A stretch of 64,000 bases of DNA from Chryseobacterium potabilaquae (GTDB lineage Bacteria; Bacteroidota; Bacteroidia; Flavobacteriales; Weeksellaceae), in contig NZ_CACVBR010000006.1 in the NCBI RefSeq assembly GCF_902728265.1, positions 96,819 through 160,818 of the forward strand. Reading direction: 5' to 3'. The position numbers were made by a program, and so were the translations under genes. Positions 41,314 to 50,500 of this stretch are shown here, piece by piece. Position 1 is the first letter of the stretch. Each line of letters starts with the position of its first letter. The notes beneath the pieces are model-generated. The model saw only the letters and a list, made by a program, of their open reading frames with translations. It did no database searches and had not been told where the DNA came from.

Positions 41314-44205
41314 ATGAAGAAAATCATTACTATTTTATTGTCCGGCCTAATGGTTGGCAATTTGTTTTCACAATGGACTCCGGTTACATTGGAAAAAAAG
41401 TTTGAAAAAACTTCTTTAATAAGGCATCATTATAAATTAGACCTTCAAGGTATTAGAGAAAAGCTTTCTAGAGCAGAAGAGCCAGGATCAAATGCTAAAG
41501 CTGTAGAAATTTCTTTACCTACAGAGGGGAAAATCGAAAGATTTGCAGTATACAGTTTTCCTGTAGTTGTAAAAGAACTTTCTGAGCAGTACCAATTAGG
41601 CTCTTATGTAGGAGTAGGAATTGATGATCCCACTAAGTATCTTAGATTTTCTGTTTCTCCGATTGATTTTCAATCAATGGTTATTAAGAATGGTATCTAT
41701 GAGTTTATTGATCCTCAAAATAACGATAAGACAATATACGGAATACATTCTAAAACAAAACCGACAGGAGGAAAAAGTTTTATTTGTAATACAAAGGAAG
41801 GAAATGCAGCAATTCAACAAATAGATGATATGCTTAAGCATGGAAAGTCTTTTATAAATCAGACAAATGATTTTGCAAAAATGTCTGATAAGAAATATAG
41901 AACAATGAGGCTAGCCATATCAACTACAGGTGAATATACAACATTTCATGGAGGAACTATTGCTGGGGCACTATCTGCAATTAATGCTACTATGACAAGG
42001 GTAAACGGGGTTTTTGAAAAAGATTTTGCGTTACATTTGAATGTGCAAAATTTTCCTAATATCATATATACCAACTCAGCTAATGATCCTTATACTAATA
42101 ATTTAAATATTCAGCTGCAACAAACACTTACAGCAAATGTAGGAGAGGGCAATTATGATATGGGACATCTCTTCAATGCAGCTGGAAATAATGGAAACGC
42201 GGGTTGTATTGGATGTGTTTGTATAGATCCCACTTCTGCAGAACCTCGAGGTAAAGGAGCGGCATTTACTCAAAGTGTGAGCCCGGTTGGAGATGATTTT
42301 GATATTGATTTTGTAGCTCATGAAATGGGACATCAATTAGGTGCTAACCATACATTTTCTTTCGGTTTAGAAGGAGCGGGTGTGGGGGTTGAGCCAGGAT
42401 CCGGATCGACAATTATGGGATATGCTGGTATTACTGGCCCTAATACTGATGTTCAACCCCATTCTGATCCCTATTTTCATTTAGTAAGTATTGGACAAGT
42501 TCAAGCCAATTTAATAGATAAGACTTGTGATGTAGAAACGTCAATAGCAAATAATCCACCTGTAATTGCTCCTTTAGCAACATATAATATTCCTAAAGGA
42601 ACCGCATTTGTATTAACAGCTTCTGCCACGCATGAAGGGAATGCTCCTCTGACCTATACTTGGGAACAAGTGGATGATGCAAATGTAACAATAAACAAGA
42701 ATAATTTAGGAAATACATCTACAGGAGCGACATTTAGGTCTGCTGCACCCACAGCTAGCCCTATCAGATATTTCCCTAAATTATCTTCCGTAATGAATGG
42801 TGTACTTGATAATTCTAATAATACTTGGGAGTCTGTTTCTAAGGTAGCAAGAACTACCAAGTTTGGAGTGACTGTGAGAGACAATAATCCGGATCCGGCA
42901 CAACAACAAGCTCAATCTGCAGAACAAACTATTATTGTAGGTAATGATGGACCATTTCAAATAAACACTCATTATGGTGCGTCTAACGGAACTTCTCTTA
43001 TTGAATGGGATGTTGCTAATACAAATACAGCTCCATATAATGTTGCTAATGTTAAAATTGATTACACTATTGATGAAGGTGCAAATTGGGTCACGTTGGC
43101 GGCTTCTACGAGTAATGATGGAGTAGAGGAATTTATTTTTCCCGCATCATTGGATGGACAAACTATAAAATTAAGAGTTTCATCTATAGATAATATATTT
43201 TATGCTGTTAAGCCAATAGGAATAGTTTCTTATATGTCGTGTGATGGTACTGCGCCAACAGGGATAGCAACAAATAATATTACTTCAAATAGTGCTAATA
43301 TAAGCTGGGTTCCTATTGCAGGAGCTAATTCATATGTTGTTAGATACAAAAAGGTATCAGATATAATTTGGCAAGAGGTAACTTCTACGACGAGCTATCT
43401 TACCTTATCTAATCTTATGGATAACACTCTGTATGAAGCTCAAGTTGGTGCTGTATGTTCAAATACTACGGGATCATTTTCTAATTCTATCAACTTTACC
43501 ACTAAGGTACTTACTTATTGTATATTGACTTCAGGTACAGCTGTGGATGAATATATATCAAATGTGACAATTGCTAATCTAAATAATACTTCAGGGCCAG
43601 GTACATATACTAACTATGGCACTGATCCCCTAAAGTTAGTCAACCTTACTCAAGGGTCTTCTTATGCCATTTCAGTTTCTAAAGGATGGTCAGGTACTCC
43701 TTTTGAGGATGGTGTAGCCGCATGGATTGACTTTAATAGAAATGGGATTTTTGAATCAAATGAACAGGTTTTAAGCTCTAGCCCTAATAAAATAACTCCA
43801 GTATCTGCGACATTTACAGTGCCTTCATCATCGGTTGTAAATCAAGAGTTAAAAATGAGAGTGGCATTAGGTTATAATATAGTACCAGATGCTTGTGACT
43901 CTTTTCAATATGGGGAAGTAGAAGATTATAATGTGATTATTTCCTCAGTTTTGGGAACAGGGGAAGTAAAGGATTCTAAAATAGCGATTTCTTTATATCC
44001 AAATCCGGTATCAGATATTCTAAATGTTACTAATGTTTCTAATAAAGCGAACTATAAAATTTATGGAGCGACAGGGCAGTTGGTGAATCAAGGAAATGTT
44101 ATGAATAAACAGATTAATGTTTCAGGATTAATAAAAGGAGGGTATGTCATAGAAATTGAAGAAAAAGGTAAAGATTCATTCAAATCTAAATTTATAAAAA
44201 AGTAA
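41314..44205 (+). CDS. Secreted reprolysin-like zinc metalloprotease, T9SS cargo (paralogue 2)
   Basis: A 963-residue paralogue of the preceding gene with the same layout: signal peptide, propeptide region, metzincin domain (zinc motif HEMGHQLGANH from His336, base Glu337), FN3 (about 645-730), GEVED (about 744-872, WIDFNRNGIFES) and T9SS type A tail (about 892-963). The AGCIGCVCIDP cluster and IMGYAGITGP Met-turn are retained, so activity is expected. Compared with paralogue 1 it lacks a short insert before the catalytic Cys cluster and has a shorter N-terminal mature region. It is transcribed separately: a terminator precedes and follows it. Confidence 0.9.
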   Translation: MKKIITILLSGLMVGNLFSQWTPVTLEKKFEKTSLIRHHYKLDLQGIREKLSRAEEPGSNAKAVEISLPTEGKIERFAVYSFPVVVKELSEQYQLGSYVGVGIDDPTKYLRFSVSPIDFQSMVIKNGIYEFIDPQNNDKTIYGIHSKTKPTGGKSFICNTKEGNAAIQQIDDMLKHGKSFINQTNDFAKMSDKKYRTMRLAISTTGEYTTFHGGTIAGALSAINATMTRVNGVFEKDFALHLNVQNFPNIIYTNSANDPYTNNLNIQLQQTLTANVGEGNYDMGHLFNAAGNNGNAGCIGCVCIDPTSAEPRGKGAAFTQSVSPVGDDFDIDFVAHEMGHQLGANHTFSFGLEGAGVGVEPGSGSTIMGYAGITGPNTDVQPHSDPYFHLVSIGQVQANLIDKTCDVETSIANNPPVIAPLATYNIPKGTAFVLTASATHEGNAPLTYTWEQVDDANVTINKNNLGNTSTGATFRSAAPTASPIRYFPKLSSVMNGVLDNSNNTWESVSKVARTTKFGVTVRDNNPDPAQQQAQSAEQTIIVGNDGPFQINTHYGASNGTSLIEWDVANTNTAPYNVANVKIDYTIDEGANWVTLAASTSNDGVEEFIFPASLDGQTIKLRVSSIDNIFYAVKPIGIVSYMSCDGTAPTGIATNNITSNSANISWVPIAGANSYVVRYKKVSDIIWQEVTSTTSYLTLSNLMDNTLYEAQVGAVCSNTTGSFSNSINFTTKVLTYCILTSGTAVDEYISNVTIANLNNTSGPGTYTNYGTDPLKLVNLTQGSSYAISVSKGWSGTPFEDGVAAWIDFNRNGIFESNEQVLSSSPNKITPVSATFTVPSSSVVNQELKMRVALGYNIVPDACDSFQYGEVEDYNVIISSVLGTGEVKDSKIAISLYPNPVSDILNVTNVSNKANYKIYGATGQLVNQGNVMNKQINVSGLIKGGYVIEIEEKGKDSFKSKFIKK

Positions 44206-44229
44206 AAAAAATACTATTGCAAAATAGGA

Positions 44230-44268
44230 GCCTCGGAATGTCTTATTCCGAGGTTTTTATTTTTTTTG
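44230..44268 (+). terminator. Terminator after metalloprotease 2
   Basis: CCTCGGAAT/ATTCCGAGG stem with a 5-base loop and a long T run. It is unrelated in sequence to the terminators of paralogues 1 and 3. Confidence 0.92.
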
Positions 44269-44431
44269 TTGTATAGGTTATAAATAGTAGTAAGAAAGTA
44301 TTAATAATTAATTATCAGATTTTTATATCTAATATCAGTGAATAAAATCCTAGTATTTATTTTATTTGTTTTCAATTTTATTGTAGAATTTCAAATTTTA
44401 TCATTTTTTAGTGAAAAATTCATATTGAATT

Positions 44432-44488
44432 CTTTTTGTTTGATTTTTAGTGAGTGTATAGGTATTTTTAGTCTCTTAAAAAACTTAT
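44432..44488 (+). repeat. Leader segment shared with metalloprotease 2
   Basis: Counterpart of 41258-41313. The similarity runs to the start codon, so the duplication that made paralogues 2 and 3 included the 5' untranslated region. Confidence 0.7.
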
Positions 44489-47386
44489 ATGAAAAGAATT
44501 ATTACTATTTTAATATGTAGTTTGGTCGGGAATAATGTATTCTCACAATGGACTTCTACTACATATAAACAAAAATCTACTAATTCAGAAAATTATTATA
44601 AACTGAATCTTAACTTGATTAGAGAACAGCTTAAAAACGCAGAAGAAACTGGATATAATGCTAAGTCTGTTGAAATTTCCTTACCCACTTTGAATGGTGA
44701 AATTGAAAACTTCAAAGTATATAGTTTTCCCGTAATGGTAAAATCACTTGCAGAGCGCTATCAGTTAGGTTCTTATGGTGGAGTGGGAATTAAGGATCCT
44801 TCAAAATATGTAAGGTTTTCTGTTTCTCCCAAGGAGTTAAAATCAATGATGATTCATAATGGTATTTATGAATTTATTGACTATCAAAATGAAGGAGATG
44901 TGTATAAGGTCCATTCTACTATGAAAATAGCAGAAGGAGAAAGCTTTACATGTCATATAAAAGAGAATGTATTAATGGTCAAAGAGCTGAAAAGCCTTCA
45001 AGAGAAAGGAAGCCGTTTTAATAATCAATTTGCTGATTTTTCAAGAGCTTCAGATAAAAAGTTTCGTACGATGAGGTTAGTTTTATCCGTAACTGGTGAA
45101 TATGCTCAATATTTTGGAGGAACAGTTGCGGGAGCTCTTACTGAGATTAATGCCACAATGACAAGAGTAAATGGAATATTTGAAAAAGATTTGGCTTTAC
45201 ATTTAAATGTACAAGATTTTCCGGAACTAATCTATACGAATCCTTCTACTGACCCTTATTCGGATATGATTTTTGGAGTAGGGGGAGCATGGAATACAGA
45301 ACTGCAAAATACTTTAACAAACAGTATTGGAAATGCTAATTATGATATTGGGCATTTATTCAGTCTTGGAATTAATGGAGATGCAGGGTGTGTTGGGTGT
45401 GTGTGTGTTGATCCTACTGCCAACGAGCCTAAAGCTAAAGGTTCTGCATTTTCTTCATCTCCTGCTCCGGATGGAGATCTCTTTGCGATAAAACTTGTCA
45501 CCCATGAAATGGGGCATCAATTGGGAGCAACGCATACTTTTTCTAATGCTTTATATGGAGGTGAAGAAGCTGCCGTTGAACCTAGCTCAGGTTCAACTAT
45601 TATGGCTTATGCGGGAACTCCGCCAGCTGTTCAATCGAATCCGGATACCTATTTTCATTATGTTAATATTAAACAGATTCAAACCAATTTAAGTAGTAAA
45701 GATTGTATTACCGAAACCGTGATTGCAAATAATCCTCCAGTAATTGAACCTCTTATAAATTATACTATACCTAAGGGGACTGCTTTTGCTCTTGCCGCCT
45801 CTGTTACTGACCCGGAAGGAGATGCTATGACTTATACATGGGAACAAATGGATAATGCTGAATTACCTGTCATAGAAGTTACAGGAAATAATATAACGGG
45901 AGCATTATTTAGATCTTTACCCCCCAAACCTTCTCCTGTTAGGTATTTTCCTAAATTATCATCTGTTTTAAATGGTAATTTAACAATTCCTCTTGACTGG
46001 GAAACCGTTTCAAATGTTGCAAGGTCTATGAAGTTTGCTCTTACCGTTAGGGATAATCATCCTATTGCTAATCAGCAACAGACTCAATCTGCAGAACAGT
46101 CTATCACAGTGGGAAATGATGGCCCTTTTATAATAAACACGATACAAGCTAATCCTAATAGTCTTTCGTTAGTAGAATGGGATGTGGTGAATACCAATAC
46201 TGTACCTTATAATGTTTCTCATGTAAAAATAGATTATACAACGGATAATGGTTCTACTTGGAATGTGCTTTTAGCTTCTACTCCTAATGATGGATCAGAA
46301 AATGTATCATTTCCAATGTCTATAAATAATCAAACTATTAAACTTAGAATTTCAGCAATAGAAAATGTGTTTTATGCCATACAGAAAGTCGTTGTAACGA
46401 ATGGAATTTGTGAAAACACACCTCCTGCGAATATAACAGTAAGTGATTTAGGTCCATCTTCAGTACTTCTGAATTGGGATCCTATTTCCAATGCGACCTA
46501 TGAAATTAAATATAAAAAGTCTTCAGATACTTCTTGGGTATCTACAATTTCCGCAGTTAATTCATTAAATTTAAACGATTTGGAAAGGAATGTGCAATAT
46601 GATGTGCAAATAGCAACAGTCTGTGCAGGAACAGCGGGGACTTTTTCAAATACTTTTAATTTTACGACTCTAGCCTATTGTGAAGCATCTTCTTTGGATG
46701 ATTCTAATGATTATATTTCTAATGTAAGTCTAGCTAACATAAATAATTTTTCTTCTGCTAGTACGTATACTAATTATACTACCAATTCATCATTGAAAAT
46801 AGATTTGTTGAAAAACGAATCTTATACATTATCTATCATGAAGGGAGGGGCTAGTATACCTCCGCATCCTGTTACAATTATTTCTTTCATAGACTTTGAT
46901 AATGATGGGCAGTTTGGTAATACACCAGAAGAATTAATTATGTTTGTATCAAATAATGATACTTCAAATCCTGTGATGTCCAATTTTATTGTGCCGATGA
47001 GTGCCCTTATGAATCATGAATTGAGAATGAGAGTTATATTGTCTTATGATAGTTCTGGATTTCCACCTTTTCCATGTGGAACATTTAATGTGGGAGAAGT
47101 AGAGGACTATAGTGTCATGATTACTGATGTTTTATCTACAAATGATGTTCTAGATTCAAACAATAGCATCAAATTATATCCAAATCCGGTTGTAGATATT
47201 TTGTATATATCTAAAGTGTCTGATAAAACGGCTTATAAAATTTATAGCTCAATAGGACAGTTAATCATGAAGGGGAATGTTATGAGTAATCAGATTAATG
47301 TTTCTGAATTGATAAAAGGTGAATATATAATTACTATTGAAGAAAAAGGGAAAGACGTATTCAAGTCTAAATTTATCAAAAAATAA
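44489..47386 (+). CDS. Secreted reprolysin-like zinc metalloprotease, T9SS cargo (paralogue 3)
   Basis: A 965-residue third paralogue. The signal peptide ends near NNVFSQ. The zinc motif is HEMGHQLGATH from His339. The Cys cluster has become AGCVGCVCVDP, and the Met-turn is IMAYAGTPP, with Ala for Gly and a shortened loop after it. FN3 lies at about 643-730, GEVED at about 741-874 in a diverged form (FIDFDNDGQFGNTPEEL), and the T9SS tail at about 894-965. It is the most diverged of the three around the substrate cleft (LVTHEMGH for YVAHEMGH, SNALYGGEEAA after the motif). It may therefore prefer another substrate. All catalytic residues are present. Confidence 0.9.
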   Translation: MKRIITILICSLVGNNVFSQWTSTTYKQKSTNSENYYKLNLNLIREQLKNAEETGYNAKSVEISLPTLNGEIENFKVYSFPVMVKSLAERYQLGSYGGVGIKDPSKYVRFSVSPKELKSMMIHNGIYEFIDYQNEGDVYKVHSTMKIAEGESFTCHIKENVLMVKELKSLQEKGSRFNNQFADFSRASDKKFRTMRLVLSVTGEYAQYFGGTVAGALTEINATMTRVNGIFEKDLALHLNVQDFPELIYTNPSTDPYSDMIFGVGGAWNTELQNTLTNSIGNANYDIGHLFSLGINGDAGCVGCVCVDPTANEPKAKGSAFSSSPAPDGDLFAIKLVTHEMGHQLGATHTFSNALYGGEEAAVEPSSGSTIMAYAGTPPAVQSNPDTYFHYVNIKQIQTNLSSKDCITETVIANNPPVIEPLINYTIPKGTAFALAASVTDPEGDAMTYTWEQMDNAELPVIEVTGNNITGALFRSLPPKPSPVRYFPKLSSVLNGNLTIPLDWETVSNVARSMKFALTVRDNHPIANQQQTQSAEQSITVGNDGPFIINTIQANPNSLSLVEWDVVNTNTVPYNVSHVKIDYTTDNGSTWNVLLASTPNDGSENVSFPMSINNQTIKLRISAIENVFYAIQKVVVTNGICENTPPANITVSDLGPSSVLLNWDPISNATYEIKYKKSSDTSWVSTISAVNSLNLNDLERNVQYDVQIATVCAGTAGTFSNTFNFTTLAYCEASSLDDSNDYISNVSLANINNFSSASTYTNYTTNSSLKIDLLKNESYTLSIMKGGASIPPHPVTIISFIDFDNDGQFGNTPEELIMFVSNNDTSNPVMSNFIVPMSALMNHELRMRVILSYDSSGFPPFPCGTFNVGEVEDYSVMITDVLSTNDVLDSNNSIKLYPNPVVDILYISKVSDKTAYKIYSSIGQLIMKGNVMSNQINVSELIKGEYIITIEEKGKDVFKSKFIKK

Positions 47387-47406
47387 TACATAATTTACTA
47401 CAAATA

Positions 47407-47443
47407 GAAAAATCCTCAGGTTAACTGGGGATTTTTCATTTTG
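47407..47443 (+). terminator. Terminator after metalloprotease 3
   Basis: GAAAAATCCTCAG/CTGGGGATTTTTC stem, then CATTTTG. It is a near copy of the stem behind paralogue 1. Confidence 0.85.
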
Positions 47444-47518
47444 AAAAATATAATTTAATTATTGTGAAATTTCCGTAAAAAAAATATATAAACATATAAC
47501 TTGGTAATGAAAAATGAT

Positions 47519-47526
47519 TAGATTTG
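47519..47526 (+). promoter_or_regulatory. -7 box of the large FN3/GEVED protein gene
   Basis: TAGATTTG with a TTG 15 bases upstream (47501-47503), 27 bases before the ATG. The spacing is a little short. Confidence 0.5.
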
Positions 47527-47553
47527 TACAATTAATATAATAATGAGAAAAAT

Positions 47554-50500
47554 ATGAAGAAACTCTTTACTTCTTTACTTCTTCTCCTGATTGCTTACAT
47601 AACTCATATTTCGGCGCAGACGTGTAACCCTGCGCCAGTACCTTTTTCAGAGTCTTTTAGCTCAGGGGCAGTTCCAACATGTTGGGTGAATCAAAACCCT
47701 AATTCTAGCTCTACATCCGCAAATGTGAAGTGGAAGTTTGCTGGCTCTGCTGATTATGGCGCAACCGGAAATGGTGGTAAGCCTGCAGGGACTTTTGCAT
47801 GGGTAGATGCGAGTACTCCGTATGATAATATAAATACAGTAGAGCTCCTCACTCCACAGATCAACCTAACCGGACTTACAGTTCCGTATGTGAAATTTGA
47901 ATGGTTTAAAAATCATTTGACTTCATTAACAGGAACACTACCTAATTATGATAATAATAAATTAAAGGTAGAAGTTAATAGTGGTTCAGGATGGGTCCAA
48001 ATTTTTTCTGATGATACCAATAGTTCTGAATGGAGATCTGTAGGAATTCCATTAGCAGCAAGCTATATTGGGGCTACTGTACAACTAAAATTTACAGTAA
48101 ATAAAGACGCATCAGGAAATGGATATTTTTATGATGATGTACTTTTAGATGAGGTTCAGGTGGTTGAAGCGCCTACTTGTTTTGTGCCTTCAGGATTAGT
48201 TTCAAATGTAACTCCTAATACGGCAACGTTGAGTTGGACAGCTCCTACTCAAGCACCCGCGAATGGATATGAATATTATATAAATACAACGAATACTGCT
48301 CCTACTTCTGGAACTTTGGGTACGCCTGTTACAGGTATTTCAGTGCCAGTAACGGTTTCATCGGCAAATACTTACTACTGGTGGGTAAGATCGGTTTGTT
48401 CATCTACAGATAAGAGCGCATGGGCACCTGGTGCTGCGTTTACTTCGGGACAAATTGGATCGGGAACAGGAACGGGAAGGCTTCCTGTATATAGTTATTT
48501 TGGATATAATTACTCTCAACAAATTTATACAGCGTCCGAGGTACTAGGGGCGGTTGGGGCAAGTCATTATATTACATCGATTAAATTTTATGTAGCGACT
48601 CCACAAACGCCTTTGGCTAATTATGACCAATGGGTTATTTATATGGGGCATACCAATCAAAATAATTTTGCGAATAACACGAGCTGGATACCAATTGGTT
48701 CTTTATCGCAAGTGTTTTCTGGAACGTTATCTTCTGCACCAGCTAATACATGGGTAGAGATTCCTTTATCTTCACCTTTTCTTTGGAATGGAACGGATAA
48801 TATCGTAATTGCAGTTGATGAAAATTCTCCAGGATACACGGGCTCACCTGGTACAACTTGGGGAACATATAATGCTGGAAGTAATAAAGGTATTCTTTAT
48901 TATAATGATAGTACAAATCCTAGTCCTGCAAGTCCTCCAACAGCTTCGGAGAGATATTCAGATATTCCGAGAGTACAGTTAGTGGGAGTGGATCTACAGC
49001 CATGTACCACTGCAGCTCCTGCAAATATTACTGTAAGTAACGTAACTCCTTCAACTGCTTTTTTATCTTGGACTCCATCAGTGGGTGCTTCATATACTTT
49101 ACAATATAGAACATTGCCAAGTGGGACTTGGGTTCCAGTAAATATTACCGGCTCACTAGTAAATAGTTATACGCTACAAGGTTTAGCAGAACAGACACAA
49201 TATGAAGTGCAAATATCTACAATTTGTGGAGGGGCGTCAGGGCCATTCTCTTCAAGTGTAAATTTTACGACGCCTGCTATTTCTTATTGTACATCTGCTC
49301 CTACAACTACTTTTAATTATGAGTATATATCCAATGTAACGGTTACACCTACAGGTTTTTCACCAATGGTAAGTAATTCTACACCTCCACCACCATACTA
49401 TTCAGACTATACGGCGGATACTTCTAGAATTATTACATTGATTAAAGGAACAAGTAATAATCAAATTTCCGTGACTAAAGTATGGCCAGGCATTGTATAT
49501 GATTCTGGTACAAGAGCTTGGATTGATTTTAATAGAAATGGTACTTTTGAAGCAAGTGAGATGATTCTTGATTCTCCTTCAAATGGTACGTCAGTGGTAG
49601 GAAATAATAACTTTACAGTTCCAGCCAACGCTTATTCCGGTAATTTACCTGTAAGAATGAGGGTTATATTGAGAGAAAGTGGATCTCCGGATCCTTGTGG
49701 AAGTTTTACATATGGTGAAGTAGAAGATTATTCGGTAAGATTAATCGATTTACAGCCTTGTACTACGGCTGCACCTACGAATGTTACAGCAACTAACCTT
49801 ACGGCTTCAACAGCTTATATCTCGTGGATGCCTACTTCAGGGGCTGTTTATAGAATTAGATGGAGAAAACAGAATACGACAGCTTGGTTACCACAGCCTC
49901 AAGGATATTTACAATTAGCTTCAGGGGCTACCAGTTATACAATTACAGGCTTAGAAGAGCAAGCTGCATATGAAGTACAATTGTTAACAGAGTGTAATGG
50001 GACTTTAGGAAGTTTTGGTACATCCACAATATTTACTACTCCTCCAATTTCTTATTGTAATATGACTGGTACTGGCACGAATGACCATATTTCAAATGTA
50101 AAGGTTAATTCTGCTAATCCAGGTGTTAATCCGATGAGTAATACATCGGTTCAAAATAACTATACAAGCTATGCGACTCCAGCTACCTTAATTACTTTAG
50201 ATATTGGATCTACAGGAAACCAAATTTCTGTTTCTAAAGGTTGGACTGGTTCTACATATAGTGATGCAGTAAGTGCATGGATTGACTTTAACAGAAATGG
50301 AACATTTGAGGCTTCAGAACAAATTTTAGCTTCTCCCACAAGTACGGCTACTCCAGTAACCAATCTTTTTGATGTTCCTTCAACAGCATATAATGGTGTT
50401 AGAACGACAACAATGAGGGTTGTATTGAAGCGAAATAGTGCACCTACGATGTGTGAAGCATCTACAGCTAATGGAGAAGTTGAGGACTATGCCGTGAAGC

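Noticed and set aside
44338..44520. 60-codon open frame before metalloprotease 3
   Set aside because: It starts at a GTG, runs across the conserved leader and into the start of the protease gene in another frame, and looks like low-complexity AT-rich chance.
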